Origin: a virus
Length of the DNA stretch: 64,000 nt
IMG/VR virus record: IMGVR_UViG_3300041964_000076
Coordinates: 43,564-107,563 of that record
Reading direction: 5' to 3' (one strand)
A model generated the notes under the pieces. The model did no database searches and was not told where the DNA came from. It saw only the letters and a list, made by a program, of their open reading frames with translations. How positions within the stretch are numbered: the stretch's first letter is position 1; every line of letters begins with the position of its first letter. Shown here piece after piece: positions 1 through 7,482 of this stretch. The translations under genes were made by a program, and so were the position numbers.

Positions 1-297
1 TAACTCTGGGTTCTTAGCATTCCATACCCAATTTTGTGGGGCGTGCGCCTCTTTGTGATGCTTGAGGCAGAGGGGGAAGCAGTCGATTAAGGGGCGTTCA
101 CTACCTGCAATGCTTACCCACTTCCCACCGTCCCAGACACCGTATCTCACATGATGCACTTGTCTAGCCTTGCATCGGCACAACGTACACTTGCCACCCG
201 TCGCCTGAAATGTGGCAGTGCGTATTGAGTGCCAATTAGGGGCGTAACGATGGGGGAAGGCTTGTTTGTGCAAGGCGGTGCGATCGCTGCAACTCAT
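1..297 (-). CDS. HNH-type nuclease, truncated by window edge
   Basis: The first 99 residues are visible; the gene starts at the ATG at 297 and its 3' end lies outside the window. It shows a CxxC pair (CTLC), a VHH motif about 14 residues further on, and FPLCLKHHKEAH, the metal-binding layout of small HNH nucleases. It is clearly paralogous to the gene at 901-1314: both share FPHRYA, the VHH/RYG region, PL(I/V)D and AHAPQNWVW. In this copy the second CxxC is CxxxH. Role as a nuclease is inferred from the family; whether this copy is active cannot be judged because the C-terminus is missing. Confidence 0.6.
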   Translation of the reverse strand, partial: MSCSDRTALHKQAFPHRYAPNWHSIRTATFQATGGKCTLCRCKARQVHHVRYGVWDGGKWVSIAGSERPLIDCFPLCLKHHKEAHAPQNWVWNAKNPEL

Positions 298-323
298 TCA
301 ACGTTAACGCAAGCCAACTTGGC

Positions 324-716
324 TTATTCATCTTCCGTTTTGTCTGCTGCCCCAAAAAAGACATAATCGATCGCCTGTTTAATTAAGCGATCGCCCCTCC
401 TTCTTTCTTCCTGAAGCAAATAGTTAAGGTCGCCATCTTCGTCAAACGTGGCTGCTAAAATACCAGCTTTTGCTAGCGCAACCTTTAAACCGTAATCCCA
501 TCCAGAATTGCCAAAAGGTCGTTTGCCGCTAAAGCCCTCTCCTTCAGCCCATAACGTAGTCAGCAAGTCGTGCAAGTAGGATCGCACAGTGCCACTGCCA
601 TGCTCGTATTCAAGTGGCGCTGCTAACACCGCTTCAACCTCAGTCATTGATTCTGCTGATACAACAGGTGGGGCTTTGATGTAACGATCGCCATTGATAA
701 TAACTTCGAGTGCCAT
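324..716 (-). CDS. Hypothetical protein, 130 aa
   Basis: A 130-residue soluble, acidic protein that I do not recognise. The start at 716 is preceded by an AAGG Shine-Dalgarno-like stretch. The C-terminal third contains a short charged helix-like segment (LLQEERRRGDRLIKQAID). It lies between the two HNH paralogues in the same minus-strand series, so it is probably cotranscribed with the ATPase operon. No transmembrane segment or catalytic motif is visible. Confidence 0.6.
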   Translation of the reverse strand: MALEVIINGDRYIKAPPVVSAESMTEVEAVLAAPLEYEHGSGTVRSYLHDLLTTLWAEGEGFSGKRPFGNSGWDYGLKVALAKAGILAATFDEDGDLNYLLQEERRRGDRLIKQAIDYVFFGAADKTEDE

Positions 717-735
717 GATTTTTACCTTGTAGTGG

Positions 736-879
736 TTAACCGCGTTTCTTGATGTATTTGTCGATCGCCTCCATCAATACATCCTTTTCACTTTTGGGCT
801 TTGGCTTGGGCTTATCCAGTAGCAGGCAGAGGGCGATAGTAACAGCGACGATGCTGACTGTAATGGTTCCTGCTGGCAC
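736..879 (-). CDS. Small single-span membrane protein, 47 aa
   Basis: A short ORF with a GTG start. After PAG it has one hydrophobic span (TITVSIVAVTIALCLLL, about residues 4-21), then a lysine/proline-rich linker (DKPKPKPKSEKD) and a basic amphipathic tail ending IKKRG. It begins shortly after the stop of the HNH gene at 901, in the same frame, so the end of the HNH gene rather than an ATG sets its 5' limit. It fits the run of tiny membrane proteins in this operon. The function is unknown. Confidence 0.5.
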   Translation of the reverse strand: MPAGTITVSIVAVTIALCLLLDKPKPKPKSEKDVLMEAIDKYIKKRG

Positions 880-900
880 TAGAAAGCAAGTCCACTGGAG

Positions 901-1314
901 TTACACAAACAGTAAGCGAAAAGCCATGTTAACCACGTTTACCCAGCTTGGTTCTGTGTTTGCGGGTAGCACGCTTGCGGGCTTTCTTACGGGTGCTAGC
1001 GAGGCTTGCAACCGCTCCACAAAGGCGGGTTGATTGTGATTACCTAACGCTGGATTCTGCTTGTCCCAAACCCAATTCTGTGGTGCATGGGCGAGAGTGT
1101 GGCAAGAGTTGCAGAGCGGAAAGACATCAACTAAGGGGTGCTCCTTGCCAGCAATCGACTGATAGCGCTTACCGTCCCAAAGCCCATAGCGAGCGTGATG
1201 TACTTCTTTAGCTCTACCCGCACAAAGGCAGCAGCAACCGCCCGTTAATTGCAGTGTCTGCTGTCTGATGCTGCGCCAGTTGGCAGCGTAACGGTGGGGG
1301 AAAGATTGACTCAT
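901..1314 (-). CDS. HNH endonuclease-like protein, 137 aa
   Basis: The protein has CCLC, then AKEVHHARYGLWDGK, then FPLCNSCHTLAH: two CxxC pairs plus the histidine pair, the core of a zinc-ribbon HNH nuclease (McrA-like layout). Its ATG overlaps the stop of the upstream ATPase gene by four bases (ATGA), so the two are translationally coupled. A second copy sits at 1-297. Known family roles are DNA cleavage in phage packaging, homing or restriction. Close linkage to a DNA-translocase-like ATPase suggests work on DNA entry or processing, but that is inference. Confidence 0.72.
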   Translation of the reverse strand: MSQSFPHRYAANWRSIRQQTLQLTGGCCCLCAGRAKEVHHARYGLWDGKRYQSIAGKEHPLVDVFPLCNSCHTLAHAPQNWVWDKQNPALGNHNQPAFVERLQASLAPVRKPASVLPANTEPSWVNVVNMAFRLLFV

Positions 1315-2722
1315 TTCGCCCTCGTCCAGACGGTCAGACCTTTGCTGTTGTAGACCGCGATCGCTCGTTCTCTGGCACGCTGAAAGAGGCGACTGGTTGA
1401 ACCGCGTGGGTAACTCCAGAAAGCCTCCACAAATGCGGTGGGTGACTTGATGCCGTGGTCTAAGGCAAGGTCTACGATCGCGTGCGCTAGTGCCTCCTCT
1501 GATACCCCGTCAATTTGCTCAAATTCGGAGTCCTCCAAATTGTCAGCACTAGCACTGTAATCTTCAAAGTCCTCGTCCCAAGGGTCTTCTGGGTCGTGCT
1601 GAGTCGAATCGGTCAAAGCGTCCGTGCTGCCATCGTGCTGCGTTGGTGCTAGTCCCAGCCCGGTTCCCAGCGATCGGCTGAACAAATAGAAGCCCATCGG
1701 GGCAAGCGTCGTCAGGATCAGGGTTTCATTGAACTCTTGCCCACGCAAGCCGTCAAGCTGCTCCTGATAGTCCTTTGCCTTTTTGCCTTTAATCTGGTAC
1801 TGAATGAGATCCTCGATCGAGTCGTAGGCACCTTTACGCCCCAACGCCAGGAAGGAGACGCTATCTAGCACGCCCGTATTCCAGCCCCAGTCCTCTACGC
1901 GAGAAGTGTGGGAGCTGGCACGGAGGTAGATCTTCTCAGCCGCCCCTTGCAGCAGAATCCGCTTCGTCTCCCGGCTGAATTGAACGGCTTTCTCTCTGCC
2001 CTTTGTCTCCCCTGAGTCATCGTCAGAACAGGTATCACGGACGAGGTTGAACTCGTCAATGAAGAGGCTGATGGTTTCGCCCTTGCCGCCATCTTGCCGT
2101 CGCCTGAGTTCTGCCAGCAGACGATCGAGCAACCCAAAAAGATCAGCCACTTTCTCAGGGCTGTTGCAATGGGTATAGGGCACGTTTGCCGCTTGGCAGA
2201 AAGCCCGCAAATCTTTGTCGCCCTTGCCGTCGATCGCATAGACCGTATGCCCTGCCTGGAGCGCGTAAGCGATGGTTTCGATGAAGAGGGTTGTCTTCCC
2301 TGATCTCGTCTTTGATACCAGTGCTATTTGCCCGTCGAGCGCTGCGATTTCTGCCGCTAGATTCCGATGTGGGGGCAGCGCTGCCACTAGAGCAGGAGCA
2401 TCTTGCGGCTCAATGTTGTACTGGATCTCTTTGGCTGTCAGCCGATCGTATAAAACCTTTTGCATTGCCGAGAGGTAGACCGAATCAATATCGTTTTTCA
2501 GTCTGCGAGTAGCTTTCAACGTGCGAACAGCAGGGGCAGAGACAAACTGTACTGCCCACCAGCCCGCGCCAAACAGCGCTGTACGTGATGGGTCGGCGCT
2601 GCCCAGAAAGAGTGAGGCGGTGAGCGTTGCCCAACCCAAAAAGCCAGCTTGCCAGATGACCTTCTGGGAGTGGTCGATCGTGGCTTGCTGGCTTTGATGG
2701 GTGACAGGATGAAGTCTTGCAC
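1311..2722 (-). CDS. Membrane-anchored HerA/FtsK-type ATPase (probable frameshift near 2640)
   Basis: The open frame from the TTG at 2639 gives 442 residues. A better 5' end is the GTG at 2722, four bases after the preceding stop; that basic leader joins the long frame if one base is corrected in the T run near 2640. Next comes a hydrophobic N-terminus (about 45 residues, two possible spans), a P-loop VSKTRSGKTT and a Walker B strand ISLFIDEFN about 90 residues later, with a RASSHTSR element further on. This is the layout of FtsK/HerA DNA-pumping ATPases and conjugative coupling proteins. The C-terminus has an acidic linker (PEDPWDEDFED) and a helical domain. It could act in plasmid mobilisation, DNA segregation or packaging; no relaxase was seen nearby. 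Confidence 0.75.
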
Positions 2723-2725
2723 AGG

Positions 2726-2842
2726 TTAGCCCTTGAGCAGTTGGATAAGTTCTTGGTGGTAGGCAAGGCAGACCCCGATCGCAAGCCAGAACAGCCGATA
2801 GCCCACAAAGAAGCGGCTTTCAGGGAATCTTCTGCGCGGCAT
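2726..2842 (-). CDS. Small membrane protein, 38 aa
   Basis: Starts MPRRRFPESRFF, then a hydrophobic span (FWLAIGVCLAYH) and the tail QELIQLLKG. The positively charged start followed by one span predicts an N-in membrane peptide. It overlaps the end of the preceding gene by 23 bases and ends four bases before the likely GTG start of the ATPase, so the spacing fits a tightly packed operon. Too short to assign a function. Confidence 0.5.
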   Translation of the reverse strand: MPRRRFPESRFFVGYRLFWLAIGVCLAYHQELIQLLKG

Positions 2843-3154
2843 AGGCACTGCACAGAAAGCCTGCGATCAGCATGAGGGCGATCGGGATGGCTAGCTGTGG
2901 GACTACAGGCACTAGCAGCCGTAGGACGCTAATCAGGGTGGCAGAGCCGAGGATGTAGGACAGCACTTGTAGATTCAATTCGGCTAGCGTGGCAGGGAGT
3001 GCTAGGTCTTGCAGCCACTCCCATTTTGTCTCGGTCGCCTGGTTAATCCGGTTGGTGTCAAGCTTGATGGCTTCAGGCTTTAGCCCTGTATTGACGACGA
3101 TATTAGGGCTCGCCTGGGGCTTGCGTCTGCACTTGCTGCTTGCTCACTCATCAT
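2820..3154 (-). CDS. Small membrane protein, about 110 aa (frameshift near 3115)
   Basis: The N-terminus MMSEQAASADASP begins after a strong GAGGAGGG site. In the CCCC run near 3115 the frame changes, after which the second frame reads naturally as NIVVNTGLKPEAIKLD, a KWEWLQDLALPATLAEL helix and two hydrophobic spans (VLSYILGSATLISVLRLLV and LAIPIALMLIAGFLC). I infer one gene broken by a single-base homopolymer error. It lies in the membrane-protein run that leads to the ATPase and may be a partner of it. No family recognised. Confidence 0.5.
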
Positions 3155-3308
3155 TGCCCTCCTCGGTGGGTTCTAAACTTGCCCACCAATGGCAACCACC
3201 AAACATAACGAGCGTGAAGACGGTCGGGACAAATGCGCCTGTAGCGATGCTGACACCACAGAAGATTAAGTTGATCCAGCCAAGCCCTTGGAGGGTAGGG
3301 CTGTCAAT
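3144..3308 (-). CDS. Small membrane protein, start uncertain
   Basis: The frame reads GWINLIFCGVSIATGAF, VPTVFTLVMFGG and CHWWASLEPTEEGNDE before a stop that overlaps the start of the next gene by 11 bases. Two short hydrophobic segments suggest a membrane hairpin. No ATG is available in frame; the 5' limit given is an ATT and is a guess, and a missing base upstream could instead fuse it to its neighbour. Kept because the C-terminus, spacing and composition match the rest of the operon. Confidence 0.4.
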   Translation of the reverse strand: MDSPTLQGLGWINLIFCGVSIATGAFVPTVFTLVMFGGCHWWASLEPTEEGNDE

Positions 3309-4066
3309 TCTGATGTATAGGGTACGTCGGAGGCATGGTTGTTACGGGGGCTAGAAATGGCTGAATTGATGTAAAGGCTAAGGAAGAAGACAGGGACGGC
3401 AATACAAGTGAAGAGCAAGCCAATGCTGACGCGCTCCCAGGTCTGGCGCGAGATAGTGGGTAAGCTCCGCCCCTCGCTCGTTTGCACGGTGTAGTTAATC
3501 GTGCCTTGGTTGATAATCACGGAGCCACCTACACGCTTCGGCATACCTACCCGCAGTCCTTGAAAGCCCAGCAAATTAGGGTTAAACGGCTGATCTACCC
3601 GCGCCAACTCGCCGCCGCTGTTATCGTCAACGTGCCAGTCAGAAGCCTGGAGTGGGGAGGCTTTCGGCTCCAATCGTTGCAACTCACCACCATCATCGAC
3701 TCGCGCCATCCGGTAGGTAGTGTCAACGGGGGTAACTGCTTGAGGTTGAGCAATGACGATCGCGCCAGCGTCAGCATTGTCAGCGCGGTGAGAGCTGACC
3801 AAACGGGCAAACTCCAAGGCTTTCGGGGTGTTGAGCTTTTGAGCGATCGCCTGAATGCCTGACTGGGTGTAGCAAATGCGCTTTGAGTTGTTCTGGGCTG
3901 GGTCGCGATACTCTAGCCAATCTTGCCCCTGCTGGAGATTGGAGCGAAAGCCCTTCATTTTGTCGCCAGAGGTGCCTAAGCCAAGAGCGGCATAGGTTTG
4001 AGCGAGAAGCCAGGGGTATCCTTTAGCGGTGAAAGCTTGCTTGAGGGGGTGTTGCGTTGCGTTCAT
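3266..4066 (-). CDS. Membrane protein with soluble N-terminal domain, 266 aa
   Basis: The start is placed at MNATQHPLKQ (4066); an upstream in-frame extension has low-complexity, unconvincing residues. The N-terminal 85 residues (YPWLLAQTYAALGLGTSGDKMKG... then QSGIQAIAQKL) look like a compact DNA-binding or protein-binding fold. A long linker rich in Asp/Gly/Gln follows, then one transmembrane span near residue 220 (VSIGLLFTCIAVPVFFLSLY). It lies between the HTH gene and the small membrane proteins of the ATPase operon. Family not recognised; a membrane-tethered adaptor is one possibility. Confidence 0.6.
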   Translation of the reverse strand: MNATQHPLKQAFTAKGYPWLLAQTYAALGLGTSGDKMKGFRSNLQQGQDWLEYRDPAQNNSKRICYTQSGIQAIAQKLNTPKALEFARLVSSHRADNADAGAIVIAQPQAVTPVDTTYRMARVDDGGELQRLEPKASPLQASDWHVDDNSGGELARVDQPFNPNLLGFQGLRVGMPKRVGGSVIINQGTINYTVQTSEGRSLPTISRQTWERVSIGLLFTCIAVPVFFLSLYINSAISSPRNNHASDVPYTSELTALPSKGLAGST

Positions 4067-4129
4067 GGTGACAGCGGGGGTAGAGGGTGGAAAGGAGGAG
4101 TGCGATCGCCCCTCCAACAACGAGGAGGA

Positions 4130-4662
4130 TTAGGACTTTCCCAGGTCTTGCAATGCCGCTAAGGACTGCTGCAAGGCATCGGTTTCGCTGGTCTGAGCAG
4201 TGTCAATCATGTGAGTCTGCTGCTGATAGAGCCGCTTTTCGAGATGCAATTCGGCTGCTTTACGGGCGATCTTCTCCTTCGCCTGTCGCGTCTGATTAAG
4301 CTTGGCTTCGCGCCGCTGGATGTCTTGCTGCATGGCGCTTGTGACCATATCTGCCGCTTCAAAAATTGATTAGCAAGCGTCAGTGGATCTTCAAGCTGGA
4401 TTGACTCATCCGATCGCAAGCTGTCGAGCGAAAAGGTTTGCGGCAGTTGGGGGTTGCCCATCACGATCTGATGGTTGCCTACTTCCACCGTGATTTCAGG
4501 GGTTTCGACGGTTGGCTCCAGGTCAAACTCATGCAGCAAAGTATTGAGATCGACGGGCGTGAGTCCGTCTGTCGTCTCAAGATTTAGTTCCTGGCAGCGG
4601 CGATAGACGGTGGACTTAGGAAGATTGTGGTCTTTGCAAAACTTGGTGAGGGATGTCTTCAT
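4130..4662 (-). CDS. Helix-turn-helix DNA-binding protein (frameshift near 4355)
   Basis: Begins MKTSLTKFCKDHNLPKSTVY: a short HTH (KSTVYRRCQELN) at the very N-terminus, followed by an acidic linker. Near the AAAAA run at about 4355 the frame must shift to continue into a basic, glutamine-rich coiled coil (AMQQDIQRREAKLNQTRQAKEKIARKAAEL). Joined, it is about 177 residues. It begins just downstream of the pentamer array at 4687-4781 and opens the minus-strand ATPase operon, so it probably binds that array as regulator, partition adaptor or replication initiator. HTH plus coiled coil is seen in plasmid partition proteins, but no specific family is recognised. Confidence 0.62.
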
Positions 4663-4686
4663 GATGGTTTTGGTGAAAGGCTTGCT

Positions 4687-4781
4687 GGAACTGGGTTGGA
4701 ACGAACTGGAACGGGTTGGAACACGATTCTCTCGTTCCACGTTGAGGGAAGTCAGTTCCCATCGCGTTCCAAGGGTGTTCC
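4687..4781. repeat. Helically phased pentamer array: 4x GGAAC then 4x GTTCC
   Basis: GGAAC occurs at 4687, 4698, 4708 and 4718 (spacing 11, 10, 10). The inverse GTTCC occurs at 4734, 4755, 4766 and 4777 (spacing 21, 11, 11). All sites therefore lie on about the same DNA face, in two opposed groups. The direct half contains a 21-bp unit (two GGAAC sites) present twice. Such arrangements are typical of iterons, partition centromeres or cooperative operators. It lies 25 bases upstream of the HTH gene start. Confidence 0.75.
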
Positions 4782-4811
4782 ACGCATGAGATCAAGCTAG
4801 CACATATAACC

Positions 4812-4898
4812 CCATATATCACCCCCTATCTACACTTAATTTGCTTGATTGTGCTTAAGATGGCAGTGACGAGCCGGATAATATAGGGGGATATATGG
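4812..4898. promoter_or_regulatory. Divergent regulatory region with inverted repeat CCATATATC..CCCCCTAT
   Basis: CCATATATC-A-CCCCCTAT at 4812-4829 is repeated in inverse orientation, lacking one base, as ATAGGGGGATATATGG at 4883-4898. The second copy contains the ATG of the plus-strand gene at 4895, so a protein bound there would block its translation start or promoter. This looks like an autoregulatory operator for the small DNA-binding protein. Confidence 0.55.
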
Positions 4899-5148
4899 CA
4901 GGAGAATCCAACGTGGTAGCTAAACCCGTAAAGAAGTTGATTGAAACCAGGGTCGGGACTGCTGATGATGACGCAGCTCGTAAACTGGCAGAAAGAAAGG
5001 GATTGCGATCGCTGATGTTTACAGCCAAGCAATCGAACGTGGTTTGCCAATCCTGATCGAAGAAGACAACAAGCTGAATTGGTGGCACGCATCATCAGCC
5101 AAGGCTGAGATCAGGAACTTGCTAGACTCCTTGCCCGAAGAAAGCTAG
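4895..5148 (+). CDS. Small DNA-binding regulator-like protein, about 84 aa (frameshift near 4998)
   Basis: The first frame reads MAGESNVVAKPVKKLIETRV and continues to AARKLAERKG. After one base is corrected in the AAAGGG run it continues as IAIADVYSQAIERGLPIL and ends LLDSLPEES. The pattern beta-strand, helix, ERKG turn, helix resembles CopG/Arc-type ribbon-helix-helix proteins. It is transcribed divergently from the HTH gene, across the repeat array, with an inverted repeat over its start. A partition or copy-control role is plausible but not shown. Confidence 0.55.
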
Positions 5149-5205
5149 CGGCGGCGATCGCACAGCTTGAAGCCCTTAAAACCTCTTAACGGGTTCACAT
5201 AGCAA

Positions 5206-5239
5206 AACCCCGGCGATCGCGCCATAAATTGCCGGGGTT
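5206..5239. terminator. Intrinsic terminator, probably bidirectional
   Basis: Perfect 9-bp stem AACCCCGGC / GCCGGGGTT with a 16-base loop, followed on the plus strand by CCCTTATTCATTTTT. It sits between the convergent genes ending at 5148 (plus) and 5334 (minus). Confidence 0.75.
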
Positions 5240-5333
5240 CCCTTATTCATTTTTCTCCGCACTGATTAGAATGGCAAAAAACGTGGAGGCTTGACCGATG
5301 CAGCAAATGTACTGGAAAAGACAGTCCGATAAC

Positions 5334-5486
5334 TCACTCATCCTCTACGCCCAGACAGATCGCGGCTGGCAACCGTGCCCACAGCAAGGACGATCGCGCT
5401 CTCATACTGCCGTTGACCACATAGCCCACGCGATCGCCCTTGCTGATGCCGATCGCTTCAGCGGGTAGCGCTTTAAGGGTTGTCAT
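5334..5486 (-). CDS. Hypothetical protein, 50 aa
   Basis: The start MTTLKALPAEAIGISKGDRV at 5486 overlaps the preceding gene end and follows an AGAAGG site. SKGDRVGYVVNG resembles the small beta-barrel opening of short phage proteins such as the one at 6509-6844 (SKGDRVILR). Last gene of the minus-strand cluster before the terminator at 5206. Confidence 0.5.
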   Translation of the reverse strand: MTTLKALPAEAIGISKGDRVGYVVNGSMRARSSLLWARLPAAICLGVEDE

Positions 5487-5714
5487 GTCTTGCCTTCTTT
5501 CTACTTTTATCAGCCTCAAGTCTTGCCTCAAACTCAGCGTAATCAGATCGTGCCAGCGTTTTGAGCGCTACCAACCCATCGATCGCGGCTTGCAGGGCTA
5601 TTGCCACATCTTTCACTTCATGCGGGGAGTAGCGCCAGGTGCGAGATCGAGTTGAGATTGCAAGCGATCGACTAACTTTTCTTGGCTTTTAATTTTGTCT
5701 TCTATCGTGATCAT
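5473..5714 (-). CDS. Small helical protein, about 80 aa (frameshift near 5625)
   Basis: Frame one gives MITIEDKIKSQEKLVDRLQS; after the CCCC run near 5625 the other frame continues EVKDVAIALQAAIDGLVALK and ends EADKSRKKARHDNP. Both halves are heptad-like, so the intact protein is probably a helical hairpin. It overlaps its neighbours on both sides by a few bases, as expected in this compact cluster. No function recognised. Confidence 0.5.
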
Positions 5715-6301
5715 GGCTTCACCAACACAGCGCGAGTGTAATCAGTCTCACAAAGTTTCATGCCAGCATTGGCAGCGTAAAAAGCATCAATTGCCTGCTG
5801 CAACGCTTCAACACCTTTCATCTCAGAACAATTCTCTTCCCCTACTTGCTCATACCAGTGCTCTGTAAAAGCATCAGTAGTCAGCTTTTCAGGCTCAACC
5901 AGATTCACGCACCAAAGATAAAGGGATGGTTCAACCTCGTTGTCTTCGCACTCTTCTAAATAGTCTTCGATTTCGTGGTAAATCTTCTCGCCATCAGACT
6001 CGATCACCGCTTCGCAGTCTTTTGGATCAACGATCGCTGCCTTTTCAAACCTTTCTCGCTCGTATTTAGCCCAAGCTTCTTCGTCTCTCTCCCACGTCTT
6101 GCTTTCAAGCTCCGATAACAAGACTTGAAACTTGACCACAGAAGAAGCAGCCGTAACATCGCTGGCGACAGCGATCGTCGCCATCTCACCATCAAGACTA
6201 AGCACTTTGGCATCCAATCCCGCCTTGTACGGCAACTCAGGGCGGACTTTTACCCACCACGTCACCCATTCATCAGTTTTGATTTCTGCGCGTTTTCTCA
6301 T
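5711..6301 (-). CDS. Hypothetical acidic protein, 196 aa
   Basis: Start chosen at MRKRAEIKTDEWVTWWVKVR (6301), whose ATG overlaps the upstream stop by four bases. An upstream extension exists but is the other-frame shadow of the neighbour. An N-terminal beta-rich stretch (VRPELPYKAGLDAKVLSL) is followed by a long, strongly acidic helical middle and the tail ALQQAIDAFYAANAG. No known domain recognised; composition suggests a soluble phage accessory protein. Confidence 0.6.
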   Translation of the reverse strand: MRKRAEIKTDEWVTWWVKVRPELPYKAGLDAKVLSLDGEMATIAVASDVTAASSVVKFQVLLSELESKTWERDEEAWAKYERERFEKAAIVDPKDCEAVIESDGEKIYHEIEDYLEECEDNEVEPSLYLWCVNLVEPEKLTTDAFTEHWYEQVGEENCSEMKGVEALQQAIDAFYAANAGMKLCETDYTRAVLVKP

Positions 6302-6516
6302 GACCTCGAATCCTCCATCGCTTTTTGTCGTGCTGCCAATGCGTCTAGCTCGATAGTTAGCCGTGAGAGCGTAGACTGCCAGCGATCGTCCTTCATCAAC
6401 CCATCTAACAGCCCTGCCTTGACAGGCCAGGGTAAATCGCCAGAGAGCAACCGCAGACATTCGAGAGCGTGATGGGTGCCGATCGCTTCGGCTGTGGATA
6501 GTTGAAGGTTAATCAT
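6298..6516 (-). CDS. Hypothetical protein, 72 aa
   Basis: Reads MINLQLSTAEAIGTHHALE and then a mainly helical protein ending ALAARQKAMEDSRS. It overlaps the upstream gene by 8 bases and the downstream gene by 4, so translation is probably coupled. No family recognised. Confidence 0.6.
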   Translation of the reverse strand: MINLQLSTAEAIGTHHALECLRLLSGDLPWPVKAGLLDGLMKDDRWQSTLSRLTIELDALAARQKAMEDSRS

Positions 6517-6844
6517 AGGTTGCTCCTGCTAGTATTTGCCCAATATCGTCCAAAGCGTCGTCACTTAGTTTCTCCCACTTCACGGTTTTGAGTTGTGCCA
6601 GCAATTGTTGTCGATTCAATGCCGCTTCTAACTCTGGAGTAGGTTTAAGCATTTGACGATGAGGGGCATAACTTTCTGCGCCTATTTCTCGCCCGTTCGC
6701 CTTAAACCGATGCTGACTCTTCAGCGTGATTTGACCTGTGGGGCTAACGCTTTTAACAGACGTAGCAATTAACGTTGTTGTACCGTACTGCTGGCAACGC
6801 AAAATGACGCGATCGCCTTTGCTCCATGTGGTTGTTTCATTCAT
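6509..6844 (-). CDS. Hypothetical protein with SH3-like start, 111 aa
   Basis: Start set at MNETTTWSKGDRVILRCQQY (6844), overlapping the regulator gene upstream by 8 bases; a longer in-frame start is unlikely because it would run through that regulator. GDRVILR...TTTLIATSVKSVSPTGQITLKS has the alternating pattern of a small beta barrel, and the C-terminus is helical (EAALNRQQLLAQLK). It forms an operon with the genes down to 5334. Confidence 0.6.
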   Translation of the reverse strand: MNETTTWSKGDRVILRCQQYGTTTLIATSVKSVSPTGQITLKSQHRFKANGREIGAESYAPHRQMLKPTPELEAALNRQQLLAQLKTVKWEKLSDDALDDIGQILAGATYD

Positions 6845-7076
6845 CACTAGCATCCTCACTTTTTCCCAACTCTCGCTGCAACTGAGTATCAAAATGCTCA
6901 TCGATCCAGCGAATAGATCTTTCAATAAACTCGGAACGTGTAACCCCACATTTAACCGCTAAAGCGTCTAGCCGTTCTGACGCAGTATCAGTAAGCAAAA
7001 ACTGCTTAGGCTTTTTAGTTTCTCCATAGGAGCCAGCTTTGGCGCGGTTGTCTTTAGGCATATCAATTAAATCCAT
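6837..7076 (-). CDS. Ribbon-helix-helix type regulator, 79 aa
   Basis: After a short basic leader the protein reads KQFLLTDTASERLDALAVK, CGVTRSEFIERSIRWID: a beta-strand and two helices separated by GVTRSEF, the usual signature of plasmid/phage RHH proteins. ATG at 7076 is preferred to the TTG at 7082 because AAAGG precedes it. It heads a five-gene minus-strand operon and faces an operator region at 7127-7173, so it is probably an autorepressor. Confidence 0.7.
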   Translation of the reverse strand: MDLIDMPKDNRAKAGSYGETKKPKQFLLTDTASERLDALAVKCGVTRSEFIERSIRWIDEHFDTQLQRELGKSEDASDE

Positions 7077-7126
7077 AGCCAACCTTTTTAAACTACCCCT
7101 TTATCGTACTCCTTCAATATACTGAG

Positions 7127-7173
7127 GTCAACATATTGACGTATGGATATGGGGATGACATACTAAAGGTATG
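7127..7173. promoter_or_regulatory. Operator with two inverted repeats in divergent promoter region
   Basis: GTCAA-CATA-TTGAC at 7127-7140 and CATAC-TAAAG-GTATG at 7159-7173, with another GTATG at 7141. The sites lie between the RHH gene (minus) and the gene at 7202 (plus), the right place for an RHH repressor to control both directions. Confidence 0.6.
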
Positions 7174-7201
7174 ACAACACACCTCACGGAGGAGCGCTCA
7201 A

Positions 7202-7453
7202 ATGCATGAACTTTGGACAACTCACAACTGGCAGAACGCTACTGAGGAGCAGATTATTGCTGCTCTTTTCAACGCTCCCCCTTTTATTTGTCCTGAAGAT
7301 ATGGGTGCAATCAAGCGGTTCAATCCGCAAGCGATTCGCAAATATCAAGTGCTGTTTTACCAGGTGAAATTCCGAGTTACGCAAGCAACCCGCTCAAGCG
7401 TCGATAAACAGAAAGCGCTGCCCCTCCCGCGAAGAAAAAGCAGCGCCCTCTAA
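7202..7453 (+). CDS. Hypothetical protein, 83 aa
   Basis: Preceded by the strong ribosome site GGAGGAG. Reads MHELWTTHNWQNATEEQIIA, with a tryptophan-rich start and a lysine/arginine-rich end (PLPRRKSSAL). The region after residue 30 (CPEDMGAIKRFNPQAIRKYQ) is helical. First plus-strand gene from the 7.1 kb operator region. No family recognised. Confidence 0.6.
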   Translation: MHELWTTHNWQNATEEQIIAALFNAPPFICPEDMGAIKRFNPQAIRKYQVLFYQVKFRVTQATRSSVDKQKALPLPRRKSSAL

Positions 7454-7482
7454 CAAAGTCCCATTACTGGAACCTCACAATC

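Noticed and set aside
749-1211. Plus-strand ORFs over the HNH gene
   Set aside because: They are antisense shadows of the well-supported minus-strand HNH gene and the small membrane protein.
1311-2639. Calling the ATPase a conjugative coupling protein (TraD/VirD4)
   Set aside because: No relaxase or type IV secretion genes nearby and the sequence only supports the broader HerA/FtsK class.
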